Source: Planomonospora parontospora
GTDB taxonomy: Bacteria; Actinomycetota; Actinomycetes; Streptosporangiales; Streptosporangiaceae
NCBI GenBank assembly: GCA_014647935.1
Contig: BMQD01000007.1
Location: 1-64,000 of the forward strand
Length of the DNA stretch: 64,000 nucleotides
Direction: 5' to 3'
Both the position numbers and the translations under genes were made by a program. Position 1 is the stretch's first letter. Each line of letters starts with the position of its first letter. A model generated the notes under the pieces. The model ran no database searches and was not told the origin of the DNA. It saw only the letters and a list, made by a program, of their open reading frames with translations. Positions 39,685-47,715 of the stretch are shown piece by piece.

Positions 39685-39690
39685 TAGGTT
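39685..39690 (+). promoter_or_regulatory. -10 box (TAGGTT) of the EF-hand gene
   Basis: TAGGTT fits TANNNT and lies 38 nt before ATG 39728. No good -35 is seen at the usual spacing. Confidence 0.4.
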
Positions 39691-39727
39691 GTCAGCCGGA
39701 ACGGACACGAGGAAAAGGCGGGACACC

Positions 39728-39934
39728 ATGTCGGCGGAGCGGTTGACCGAGCTCAGGAGCGAGTTCTCCGCCATCGACACCGATGGCGACGGTTTCATCA
39801 CGGAAGGGGAGCTCGCGGGGCGCTTCCCGGACCTCCCCGCGGAGGCGATCGGCTCGCTGAACCGCGACGCCGACTCCGACGGCGACGGGCGGTTCTCCTT
39901 CGAGGAGTTCGTCAGGCTGATGTCCCAGGACTGA
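39728..39934 (+). CDS. Small EF-hand calcium-binding protein
   Basis: A 68-residue protein with two canonical EF-hand loops: DTDGDGFITEGE and DSDGDGRFSFEE, each with acidic residues at positions 1, 3, 5 and 12 and Gly at 6, flanked by helices. No signal peptide. It resembles calerythrin/CabB-type calcium sensors of streptomycetes. Start ATG 39728. It is monocistronic, divergent from the deacylase operon, and ends before a strong hairpin. Confidence 0.9.
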   Translation: MSAERLTELRSEFSAIDTDGDGFITEGELAGRFPDLPAEAIGSLNRDADSDGDGRFSFEEFVRLMSQD

Positions 39935-40044
39935 CGACCGGCCGCGGACGCGGGCCGGCCGGTCGGGGTCGCCGACAGGCCGGCCGGCCCCCGATCGGAT
40001 CGCAGGCCCCGGACCCGAGCGGAGGGTGCGGGCCCGAACGGAGA

Positions 40045-40077
40045 GCGCGGCCCGGACGACGACCGTCCGGGCCGCGC
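40045..40077. terminator. Perfect 14-bp hairpin between convergent genes
   Basis: Arms 40045-40058 and 40064-40077 are exactly complementary with a 5-nt loop, between the EF-hand gene (+) and the DUF1876 gene (-). The rest of 39935-40164 is GC-rich with GGCCGGCC-type palindromes and no gene. Confidence 0.8.
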
Positions 40078-40164
40078 CCTCGAGAGGCCCCGGAGTCCGG
40101 GATATCGGGAGCCCCGGAGGCCCGGCGTCGGAGCCGTCCAGGAGACCGGGATCCGAAGCCGTCC

Positions 40165-40428
40165 TCACCTTCTCCTGAGCTCGGCCTCCTCCATCACATC
40201 GGCCGCCGCGTCGCCCATCAGCCTGCCGGACAGGTCGGCCAGCACGCGGCCGGCGGCCAGTTCGTCGCCGATGTCCGGCACCGGGCGGTCGGTCGGATTG
40301 CGCCGTGCGTACTCGACGCTCTCGTACCTGCGGCCATCGGGGATGTCCAGCACGGCCTGGGCCGAGGTGACCCGGTCGTTGTCGTCCTCGACGATGGTGA
40401 TCTCTACGTTCCACTGCTTGGTCTGCAT
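40165..40428 (-). CDS. DUF1876 domain protein
   Basis: An 87-residue protein: KQWNVEITIVEDDNDRVTSAQAVLDIPDGRRYESVEYARRNPTDRPVPDIGDELAAGRVLADLSGRLM is the DUF1876 fold common in actinomycetes, resembling a double-stranded RNA-binding-like alpha/beta domain. Function unknown. ATG 40428 has GGAGGG 8 nt upstream. It is divergent from the MurG-like gene across 271 nt. Confidence 0.85.
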   Translation of the reverse strand: MQTKQWNVEITIVEDDNDRVTSAQAVLDIPDGRRYESVEYARRNPTDRPVPDIGDELAAGRVLADLSGRLMGDAAADVMEEAELRRR

Positions 40429-40598
40429 GGTGCATCCCTCCTCGTGGGCGGTGCTTCTTCCGAGGTCCCGCTGGGACGGTGAATCCCCGCGCGTAGCCAT
40501 TCACGAGAAATATGGCTTTCGTGCGGGTTTGTACCCGATTGCGGCATACTTCTACCTTGGCTTCCCGGTTCGGCGGGTGGTGGACGGATTCGGAGCAA

Positions 40599-40628
40599 TT
40601 GGATCTTTATCGGGACTCCCGGTAGCGT
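40599..40628 (+). promoter_or_regulatory. Promoter of the MurG-like gene
   Basis: TTGGAT at 40599-40604 and TAGCGT at 40623-40628 are separated by 18 nt, within an AT-richer patch. The predicted transcript start is about 65 nt before ATG 40700. Confidence 0.45.
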
Positions 40629-40699
40629 GCCCGAGGTCGCCCGGCACCTCGGCCGCGGCCGGGAGCCCGACGATCGCGATCTGTGGAGGAAACGCACGC

Positions 40700-41869
40700 A
40701 TGAATGCCGGAAGCCGCCAGCCCCTGCGCATGCTCGTCACCGGAGGCGGGACCGGCGGTCACACCTATCCCGCGCTGACCACCGTCGCCACCGTCCGCGA
40801 GCAGGCCGCCGCGCACGGGTACGACCTGGACGTGCTCTGGGTGGGTACGGCGAGCGGCCTGGAGGCCCGCGTCGCCGCCGAGAACGGCATCCCCTTCCGC
40901 GCGATCAAGACGGGGAAGCTGCGGCGTTCGCCGAACCCCAGGGAACTGCTGGCCAACCTCGCCGACATGTTCCGCATCCCGGTGGGGATCCTCCAGGCCT
41001 TCGGCATCGCCGCCCGCTACCGGCCGGACGTGGTGCTGTCCACGGGAGGGTACGTCTGCGTGCCGCTGGGGCTGGTCTCCCGTATGCTCCGCCGCCCGCT
41101 CGTGATGCACGAGCAGATCACCGCGCTCGGCCTGGCCAACCGCATCCTGGCGCGCTTCGCCACCCGGATCGCGCTCACCCACCCCTCGTCGGTGGAGCAC
41201 CTGCCCGCTCCGGCCCGGGAGCGGGCGGCCGTCACCGGCAACCCGGTCCGGCCCCACCTGCTGCGCGGGAACGCCCCGTCCGGCCGCTGGCACTTCGGCT
41301 TCTCGCCGGAGGTGCCCCTGGTGTACGTCACCGGAGGGGCGCAGGGCAGCCGCCAGATCAACACGCTGATCGAGGGGATCCTGCCCTCGCTGCTGGAGCG
41401 GGCGCAGGTGCTCCACCAGTGCGGCCCCGGCTGGATCGACCAGCTCACCCGGACCGCCGAGGGCCTCCCGGAGCACCTGCGGGAGCGTTACCGTCCCGTC
41501 CCCTACGTCGGCGAGGAGCTGGCCGACGTGCTGGCCGCGGCCGACGTCGTGGTCTCCCGCAGCGGGGCCGGCGCCGTCGCGGAGCTGACCGCGGTGGGCA
41601 AGCCGTCCGTGCTCGTCCCCCTGGTGCCCTCCGCCGGGGACGAGCAGCGCCAGAACGCCCGCTACCTGGCGGAGTCCGGAGCGGCCCGGGCGCTCCTGGA
41701 GAACGGTCCCGAGCCGGAGCTGCTGCTCGCCGAGCTCGACGCCCTCCTGGCGGACCCGCGGCTGCGCGCCGACATGTCGAAGGCGGCCAAGTCGCTCGGC
41801 AGGGTGGACGCGGCCGGGGCGCTGGCCGGGATGGTCCTGGAGGAGGCGGGCGTCTTCGGGTTCAGGTGA
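40700..41869 (+). CDS. MurG-like UDP-GlcNAc:lipid-linked glycosyltransferase
   Basis: A 389-residue GT28 glycosyltransferase. N-terminal GGGTGGHTYPALTT (lipid/acceptor loop), STGGYVCVPLGL, MHEQITALGLANRIL, and C-terminal donor site YVTGGAQGSRQINTLI, VVSRSGAGAVAELTAVGKPSVLVPLV are all MurG-type. It lies away from any mur/fts cluster, so it is probably a second copy: a spare lipid II synthase or a natural-product/wall glycosyltransferase. GGAGGA precedes ATG 40700. Motifs look intact. Gene symbol withheld because of the likely paralogy. Confidence 0.85.
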   Translation: MNAGSRQPLRMLVTGGGTGGHTYPALTTVATVREQAAAHGYDLDVLWVGTASGLEARVAAENGIPFRAIKTGKLRRSPNPRELLANLADMFRIPVGILQAFGIAARYRPDVVLSTGGYVCVPLGLVSRMLRRPLVMHEQITALGLANRILARFATRIALTHPSSVEHLPAPARERAAVTGNPVRPHLLRGNAPSGRWHFGFSPEVPLVYVTGGAQGSRQINTLIEGILPSLLERAQVLHQCGPGWIDQLTRTAEGLPEHLRERYRPVPYVGEELADVLAAADVVVSRSGAGAVAELTAVGKPSVLVPLVPSAGDEQRQNARYLAESGAARALLENGPEPELLLAELDALLADPRLRADMSKAAKSLGRVDAAGALAGMVLEEAGVFGFR

Positions 41870-42011
41870 CTCGGGTTCAGGTGACCGGGTCGCGGCCGCC
41901 GGAAAATGTCGGTGGCGGGAGGCATGCTGGTGGTGTGAGCCCAAGCTGGACGATTCGAGGAGTCCGCGCGATCCCACCGGGTCCCGCGGCCTCCGGGGAG
42001 AGAGGCACACG

Positions 42012-42272
42012 ATGCCCACCACCGTGATGAGCATGTCCGACCTGGCCGACGTCCTGTTCGCCTCCACGCTGCAGGCTTCGGAGGACCCCTCGCCGGAGCA
42101 GGTGCGCGCCGCGATCGAGGACCGGTTGCGCGTCTGCCGGCACGACATCGGCGACTGCGTGGCCTGCGTGGCGCAGGAGGCCGGAGACCACCCGGAGACC
42201 TACCGCGAGCGGATGCGCTGGGCGCTGCACGCGGTCGACCGGGTCGACCCGGCCACCCTCGTCGGAGCCTGA
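42012..42272 (+). CDS. Small conserved hypothetical protein
   Basis: An 86-residue acidic protein: a helical N-terminus (SDLADVLFASTLQASEDPSPEQVRAAIEDRL) then a Cys-containing core (RVCRHDIGDCVACVAQEAGDHPETYRERMRWAL) with three Cys and two His that might bind metal. No family recognised. GGGGAGAG lies upstream of ATG 42012; ATG 42027 is an alternative. It is 142 nt after the MurG-like gene. Confidence 0.65.
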   Translation: MPTTVMSMSDLADVLFASTLQASEDPSPEQVRAAIEDRLRVCRHDIGDCVACVAQEAGDHPETYRERMRWALHAVDRVDPATLVGA

Positions 42273-42372
42273 CCGGTTCCCGGCGCCGATCCTTCCCGGT
42301 GGCCGTTCCACGGGAGCGGTACTGACCACCGGGAGGCATGGGCGCCGGGCATGGATGAAGTGAGGTCCTGTC

Positions 42373-42603
42373 ATGTGCCGGAGCATCAAGACCCTCCGGG
42401 AGCCCTACGCCAGCGACGTGACCGGTGAGGACGTGCACGCCGCCGCCCTCCAGTACGTCCGCAAGATCTCCGGGTTCCGTGCCCCGTCCGCGCGCAACGC
42501 CGAGGCGTTCGAGCGCGCGGTGGCCGCCGTCGCCGCCGCCACCCAGATGCTCCTGGAGGATCTCGAGCTCAGGCAGCCGCCCCGGAGCAGGCCGCGGTCC
42601 TGA
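42373..42603 (+). CDS. DUF2277 family protein
   Basis: A 76-residue protein beginning MCRSIKTLREPYASDVTGEDVHAAALQYVRKISGFRAPSARNAEAFERAV, which fits DUF2277 (N-terminal Met-Cys-Arg, AALQYVRKISG). Small helical cytosolic protein of unknown function. GAGGTCC precedes ATG 42373. Confidence 0.85.
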   Translation: MCRSIKTLREPYASDVTGEDVHAAALQYVRKISGFRAPSARNAEAFERAVAAVAAATQMLLEDLELRQPPRSRPRS

Positions 42604-42699
42604 CGCTCGCCGTGCCGCCCGGTGTCGGCCGCGGTCCTGGCGCCCGCCGTGCCCGGAGTCCGCGGTCGACGCGCTCCGGCGGAGGGACCGAGATCCTGG

Positions 42700-42726
42700 C
42701 GGGTCCCGGCATCGCGCCGGGACCCG
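42700..42726. terminator. Hairpin between convergent DUF2277 and ABC permease genes
   Basis: An 11-bp perfect stem (42700-42710 with 42716-42726) with a 5-nt loop. Confidence 0.55.
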
Positions 42727-42756
42727 GGACGGCGGGTGGGGTCGGGCGCCGTGGGG

Positions 42757-43524
42757 TCAGACGCCGCGCCGCATCGACCGGGTGCCCAGCGCCAGGCCCG
42801 CGGCGGCGACGGCGCAGGCCGAGAGCGCGCCGTACAGCACCGGCGCGTCGGTGAACCGGCCGGAGAACAGCGCCCGCTCGGCCTCCACGATGTAGGTGAC
42901 GGGGTTGAACGCGGCGGCGGCCTGCAGCCACGCCGGGCCGAAGTCCATCGGCAGCAGCATGCCCGACAGCAGCAGCAGCGGGAACATCACCAGCTGGGTG
43001 ACCCCGTAGAACAGCTCGCCGCCCGGCTGGGAGGCGATCGCCAGCGCGAACGAGAGCGCGCCCAGCCCGATCCCGAACACGGCCAGCAGCACCAGTCCGG
43101 CCAGCACTCCGGCGAAGTGGAGCCGGAAGCCCAGCGGCACCGCCAGGGCGATGATCAGTACGGCCTGCGCCAGCAGGATCGCGAACTCCTTCAGGGTCCG
43201 GCCGACCAGCATCGCCGTCCGGTTCAGCGGGGTGACCATCATCCGCTCCAGCGAGCCGCCGATCAGCTCGACCAGGAGGTTGTATCCGGCCATCATCGGT
43301 CCGGACAGGCACATCATGACCAGGATGCCGGGCACGAACCACTGCCACGGGGAGTCCCCGCCCGCCCCGCCGAAACTCGGCGTGCCCGCCAGCAGCGGGC
43401 CGAACAGGAAGAGGAAGAGGAGGGGCTGGCCCATGGTGAACAGCAGGCCGAGGGGCTCGCGCGGCACGGGCGCGAACTCCCGGGAGAAGACGGTCGCGGT
43501 GTCGCGGGCGAATCGCAGGTCCAT
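42757..43524 (-). CDS. ABC-2 type exporter permease (DrrB-like)
   Basis: A 255-residue membrane protein with six predicted helices, typical of ABC-2 permeases paired with DrrA-like ATPases. Visible: PLGLLFTMGQPLLFLFLFGPLLAG, FVPGILVMMCLSGPMMAGYNLLVELIGGSLERMMVTPLNRTAMLVGR (the conserved ABC-2 motif), and ALAIASQPGGELFYGVTQLVMFPLLLLSGMLLPMD. Start ATG 43524 with AGGAAAGG upstream. Transcribed after the ATPase gene, 83 nt away. Confidence 0.9.
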   Translation of the reverse strand: MDLRFARDTATVFSREFAPVPREPLGLLFTMGQPLLFLFLFGPLLAGTPSFGGAGGDSPWQWFVPGILVMMCLSGPMMAGYNLLVELIGGSLERMMVTPLNRTAMLVGRTLKEFAILLAQAVLIIALAVPLGFRLHFAGVLAGLVLLAVFGIGLGALSFALAIASQPGGELFYGVTQLVMFPLLLLSGMLLPMDFGPAWLQAAAAFNPVTYIVEAERALFSGRFTDAPVLYGALSACAVAAAGLALGTRSMRRGV

Positions 43525-43607
43525 GTCAGGCCTTTCCTGAGCGGTGGGGGCGGGCGTCGGTTCTCCCCGGGGCGGGGAATGGGCGGCGGACCGTGGAGCC
43601 GGAAGGC

Positions 43608-44573
43608 TCACGCGGCGGCGCCTTCACCTTCCCGCAGCGTGCGACCGGTGAGGGCGAGGAACACGTCGTCCAGCGTGGGGCGGGAGATCTCCGCGGTGAC
43701 GGCCTTCACCCCGGCCGCCTCCAGGGCCCGCAGGTACTCCGGCAGGGCGGCGTCCGCGCGGGGCACCCGGAGCCGCACGGTCACCCCTTCGGCGCTCACC
43801 CCGTCCGGCGCGGCGATCCGCCCGGCGACGGCGACCGCCCGCGCGGTGTCGGCGGCGTCGTGGACGGTGATCGTGACCTGGTCGCCGGCCAGGTCGTTCT
43901 TGAGCCGGGCGGCGGTCCCGTCGGCGATGATCCGGCCGTGGTCGATGACCACCACCCGCTCGGCCATGGTGTCGGCCTCCTCCAGGTAGTGGGTGGTCAG
44001 CAGGATCGTCGTGCCGTACTCCGCGCGCAGCCGCAGGATGTGCTCCCAGACGTCGGCGCGGCTCTGCGGGTCCAGCCCGGTCGTCGGTTCGTCCAGGAAG
44101 AGCAGGCCGGGCCGGTGGACCAGTCCCAGGGCGATGTCGAGGCGGCGGCGCTGCCCGCCGGAGAGCGTGCCGGGCCTGCGCGCGGCCAGCGGCCGGAGCT
44201 CCAGACGGTCGAGCACCTCGTCGGCCCGCCGGTCGGCCTCGGCACGGGTCAGGCCGTAGCAGCGGCCCTGGGTCACCAACTCGTCGCGGACGCGGAAGTT
44301 CTCGCCGGCGCCGTTCTTCTGCCCGACGTAGCCGATGCGGGCGCGCACCCCGGCGGGGTCCGCCACGATGTCGCGGCCCGCCACCGTGGCGGTCCCCGAC
44401 GTAGGTGGCAGCAGGGTGGTCAGCATGCGCAGGGTGGTGGACTTCCCGGCCCCGTTCGGGCCGAGGACGGCGACGAGCCGACCGGCCTCCACGTCGAGGT
44501 CGATGCCGCGCACGGCGTCGACGGTCTCCCGCTTGACTGCGAATTTCCGGGTGAGTCCTCGGGCATGGATCAT
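43608..44573 (-). CDS. ABC exporter ATP-binding protein (DrrA-like)
   Basis: A 321-residue ATPase. Walker A GPNGAGKST, Q-loop GYVGQKNG, signature LSGGQRRRLDIALGLVH, Walker [14 protein letters not shown]-loop TTHYLEEADTM. A C-terminal ~90-residue regulatory domain ends with FLALTGRTLREGEGA, as in daunorubicin-resistance-type ATPases. GGAGGGG precedes ATG 44573. With the permease it forms a drug/lipid exporter of unknown substrate. A 27-bp inverted repeat lies ~120 nt upstream. Confidence 0.92.
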   Translation of the reverse strand: MIHARGLTRKFAVKRETVDAVRGIDLDVEAGRLVAVLGPNGAGKSTTLRMLTTLLPPTSGTATVAGRDIVADPAGVRARIGYVGQKNGAGENFRVRDELVTQGRCYGLTRAEADRRADEVLDRLELRPLAARRPGTLSGGQRRRLDIALGLVHRPGLLFLDEPTTGLDPQSRADVWEHILRLRAEYGTTILLTTHYLEEADTMAERVVVIDHGRIIADGTAARLKNDLAGDQVTITVHDAADTARAVAVAGRIAAPDGVSAEGVTVRLRVPRADAALPEYLRALEAAGVKAVTAEISRPTLDDVFLALTGRTLREGEGAAA

Positions 44574-44691
44574 GATCCCCTCCTCGGGGCGGAGCGCGGA
44601 TGGTTCGGGCGGGATGCGGGCACGCCGAAGAGACCCCGGACGGGGGTTCGGCGGTGATGCGTTCATCTTCAGCCAGGGCACCCGGGCCTGG

Positions 44692-44718
44692 CAAACGTGA
44701 AAGGTGTGTTCATGTTTG
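44692..44718. promoter_or_regulatory. Inverted repeat, putative operator of the DrrA/DrrB-like operon
   Basis: Arms CAAACGTGAA (44692-44701) and TTCATGTTTG (44709-44718) match at 9 of 10 positions around a 7-nt spacer, in an AT-richer patch. It is 119 nt upstream of the ATPase start. No regulator gene is adjacent. Confidence 0.5.
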
Positions 44719-44846
44719 CTCTGACCTGGGGAAACGTCTTCGCCTTGAAGGTCCCGGCAAGGGTGGGGCGACGTTCTTCCGGGGCGCGGAGCCCGCCTGA
44801 AGTGGGGTTTCCCGCTCCGTTCGGGGAGGAGCTGGAAAAATGTCCC

Positions 44847-44881
44847 GGTCGCCGGTCGCCGGTCGCCGGTCGCCGGTCGCC
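44847..44881. repeat. GGTCGCC heptamer x5
   Basis: Five perfect tandem copies of a 7-mer in the 600-nt spacer between two divergent ABC operons. Confidence 0.9.
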
Positions 44882-44888
44882 GGGGCGG

Positions 44889-45010
44889 CGGAGGGATGGA
44901 GGGGCGGTGGGGCGGCGGGGTGGCGGGGTGGAGGAACGGGGGACTGCGGAGGGGTGGAGGGACGGGAGGCGGAGGAACGGGGGGGCGGAGGGCGGAGGCC
45001 CGGGCAGGGC
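44889..45010 (+). repeat. G-rich, purine-biased tract with GGAGG/GGGG runs
   Basis: About 120 nt with more than a dozen runs of three or more G on the plus strand separated by short linkers, capable of forming G-quadruplexes. No ORF here has codon bias of a real gene, though the frame from 44697 is open to 45221. The spacer 44574-45174 otherwise contains the promoters of both ABC operons. Confidence 0.7.
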
Positions 45011-45174
45011 GGTGGTCATCGGTCCGCGGCGGAAGCGCGGAGGCCATCGTTCCCGTACCCGCCGGTGCCGGGCGGGAGCACTGGACAGAGAGTCGGCCTG
45101 CATGATCGAATTTCCCGGCCGCCGGATGAAAACCTTTTCCCGGCCCCTCCCCGCCAGTGATACGAAAGACCCCC

Positions 45175-45930
45175 ATGACTCCAGCGCTAGAGATCGTCGG
45201 CCTGACCAAGACCTTCGGTGAGAAGGTCGCCGCCGACCACGTCGACCTGACCGTCCCACCGGGTTCCTTCTACGGGCTGGTCGGCCAGAACGGCGCCGGC
45301 AAGACCACCACGCTGTCCATGGCCACCGGCCTGCTCCGCCCCGACGGCGGCAGCGCCCGGATCTTCGGCGCGGACGTCTGGTCCGACCCCTCCCACGCCC
45401 TGGCGATGGTCGGCGTGCTGCCCGACGGCCTGGCGATGCCGGAACGGCTGACCGGCCGGGAGGTGCTCACCTATCTCGGCCTGCTGCGAGGGCTGGCCAA
45501 GGACGTCGTCGCCGCCCGCGCGCAGGAGCTGCTGTCGGTGCTGGAACTCGACCGGGCCGAGAAGACCCTGGTGATCGAGTACTCCACGGGCATGCGCAAG
45601 AAGATCGGGCTGGCGGCGGCGCTGCTGCACGCCCCGCGGCTGCTCGTGCTGGACGAGCCCTTCGAGGCCGTCGACCCCGTCTCGGCGGCCACGATCAAGA
45701 CCATCCTGCGGGGGTTCGTCGCGGGGGGCGGGTCCATCGTGCTGTCCAGCCACGTCATGGCCCTGGTCGAGCAGCTCTGCGACCACGTCGCGGTGATCGA
45801 CCAGGGCAGGGTCGCCGCCGCCGGGCCGCTGGAGCAGGTCCGGGGCGACCGCTCCCTGGAGGACACCTTCGTCGGGCTCGTCGGCGCGTCCGACACCGGG
45901 TCGAGAGGGCTGTCGTGGCTGTCGCGCTGA
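45175..45930 (+). CDS. ABC transporter ATP-binding protein
   Basis: A 251-residue ATPase: Walker A GQNGAGKTTT, Q-loop-region VGVLPDG, an atypical signature YSTGMRKKIGLAAALLH in place of LSGGQ, Walker B LLVLDEPFEAVD, H-loop SSHVMALVEQL. This variant signature is common in ATPases pairing with large ABC-2 membrane proteins. ATG 45175 lacks a clear ribosome-binding site. It overlaps the permease gene by 16 nt. Confidence 0.9.
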   Translation: MTPALEIVGLTKTFGEKVAADHVDLTVPPGSFYGLVGQNGAGKTTTLSMATGLLRPDGGSARIFGADVWSDPSHALAMVGVLPDGLAMPERLTGREVLTYLGLLRGLAKDVVAARAQELLSVLELDRAEKTLVIEYSTGMRKKIGLAAALLHAPRLLVLDEPFEAVDPVSAATIKTILRGFVAGGGSIVLSSHVMALVEQLCDHVAVIDQGRVAAAGPLEQVRGDRSLEDTFVGLVGASDTGSRGLSWLSR

Positions 45931-47699
45931 CCGTTCCCCGGACCATGGCCGCGATGAAGCTGGCCGTGCTGCGCAACTCGATGAGCGGGCAGAAGGCCGG
46001 TTCCATCGTGATGGGCGGGGCGCTCGGGCTCGTCCTGGCGGGCGGCACGCTGTACGCCGCGTTCCAGACCGGGGACCTGCTCGCCGCGGCCTACGCGGTC
46101 TGGATGCTCGGCTGGATCTTCGGCCCGGTCTTCGCCGGGGGCGGTGACGAGACGCTCCGCCCCGAGTACTTCACCTCGCTAGGCCTCCCGCCGCGCCGCC
46201 TGGCGGCGGGCCTGCTGGTCTCCGCCTTCGTCGGGGTCGCCCCCGTGATCAGCCTGCTCGCCCTGTCCGGGCTGGTGGTCTTCGGGGTACGGCAGGGCCC
46301 GGCGGCCGTGCTCGTCGCGCTGCCCGCGATGCTCCTGCAACTGGCGGTCTTCGTCCTGCTCTCGCGGGTCGCGGTCGCCGTGATGGGCCTGGCCCTGCGG
46401 TCGCGCGCGGGCGCGGTCGGCGCCGGCCTGGTCAACGGCGCGATCCTGGCGGCGCTCGGCCAGGGCTGGGTCTTCGCGGTCGCGCTGGGGCAGACCGGCG
46501 GGATCCCGGCCGGGGCGTCGGCGGCGGTGCGCTATCTGCCGTCCGGCTGGGGTCTGGCCGCGGTCGAGGCCGCCGGAACCGGGGCCTGGGGTCGCGCGGG
46601 CCTCACGCTGGGCGCGCTCGCGGTGCTCGTCGCGCTGCTGCTGGCCGCCTGGGCCGCGCTGCTGGCCCGGCGCGCGGGCTCGGTCAAGGCGTCCGCCCGG
46701 GGTCGGCGTCCGATGACCGCCGCCACCGCGACGGGCGCCGTGGTGGCCAAGGAACTGCGGACCTGGTCGCGTGACCTGGTCCGCACCCACCAGCTGACCT
46801 TCGCCGTCGCCTACGGCGTGTTCTTCGCCGCCGCCCCGCTGGTCCTGGGCTGGACCGCCATGCTGCCCTGGGCCGGGCCGATCTTCATCATCATGGCGGC
46901 CGCCATGTCGGCCAACCTCTACGGCGTCGACGGCACCGCGCTCTGGCTGACCCTGCTCTCCCCGGGCGCGGCCGACGTGCGGGGCAGGCAGCTGGCCTGG
47001 CTGCTGGTCGTCGGGCCGGTGGCCGCCGCGCTGGCCCTGGGCCTCACCTCCGTGACCGGCGGACCCTGGCCCATGGTGCTCGCGCTCACCGCCGCCCTGC
47101 TCGGGGGCGCCGCCGGGATCGTGCCGCTGATCTCGGTCTACGCGCTCGTGCCCGGCATCGACCCGCACCGGCGGGGCAACAACCCGCTGCGCTCCAGCGA
47201 GGACGACGGCGCGATGACCGGCCTGGCCTACGCCGTACTGGTCCTGGTGGCGCTCACCGGGGCCCCGGCGGCGGTGGCGGCCGCGCTGTACGGCTGGGCG
47301 GGCGTCGCCGTCGGCGTGGTGACCGGCGGCCTGTGCCTGTGGGGCTTCGGGCTGCTCGCCCAGCGGCGGCTGCACGCCCAGGGGCCTGAGCTGCTGCACA
47401 CGATGCGGACGGGCAAGCGGCCCCCGGCCAAGCCGGGGAGCTGGGCGAAGTTCGACGACCTGCCGAAGCGCGAGCAGATCATCACGGCCCTCTGCTGGTC
47501 GGTCGGCGCGATCCCGCTGTTCCCGCAGGGCATCGTGGCGGGCTTCCTCAAGGCCAACGGGACCGAGGACCGGAGCTGGTTCCTCGCACTCCACATGCCT
47601 GAGGGGCTCCAGTGGCCGGTGATCGTCTTCATGGTCCTGCTCGGCCTCGGCGTCTACGGCCTGGGCCTGTGGATCCCCTACCGCCGCCGCACGCCCTGA
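45915..47699 (+). CDS. Large ABC-2-type transporter permease
   Basis: A 594-residue membrane protein with about 14 hydrophobic segments. The sequence VLAGGTLYAAFQTGDLLAAAYAVWMLGWIFGPVFAGGGDETLRPEYFTSLGLPPRRLAAGLLVSAFVGVAP resembles actinomycete exporter permeases working with the preceding ATPase type. The start GTG 45915 lies inside the ATPase gene, implying coupling. Substrate unknown. It ends 16 nt from the convergent lysozyme gene. Confidence 0.85.
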   Translation: MAVALTVPRTMAAMKLAVLRNSMSGQKAGSIVMGGALGLVLAGGTLYAAFQTGDLLAAAYAVWMLGWIFGPVFAGGGDETLRPEYFTSLGLPPRRLAAGLLVSAFVGVAPVISLLALSGLVVFGVRQGPAAVLVALPAMLLQLAVFVLLSRVAVAVMGLALRSRAGAVGAGLVNGAILAALGQGWVFAVALGQTGGIPAGASAAVRYLPSGWGLAAVEAAGTGAWGRAGLTLGALAVLVALLLAAWAALLARRAGSVKASARGRRPMTAATATGAVVAKELRTWSRDLVRTHQLTFAVAYGVFFAAAPLVLGWTAMLPWAGPIFIIMAAAMSANLYGVDGTALWLTLLSPGAADVRGRQLAWLLVVGPVAAALALGLTSVTGGPWPMVLALTAALLGGAAGIVPLISVYALVPGIDPHRRGNNPLRSSEDDGAMTGLAYAVLVLVALTGAPAAVAAALYGWAGVAVGVVTGGLCLWGFGLLAQRRLHAQGPELLHTMRTGKRPPAKPGSWAKFDDLPKREQIITALCWSVGAIPLFPQGIVAGFLKANGTEDRSWFLALHMPEGLQWPVIVFMVLLGLGVYGLGLWIPYRRRTP

Positions 47700-47715
47700 C
47701 GGGTCCTCCTCCCGA

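Noticed and set aside
44697-45221. Plus-strand frame of 174 codons in the ABC spacer
   Set aside because: Composition follows the G-rich repeats (Arg/Gly runs), no RBS, and it runs into the ABC ATPase start.
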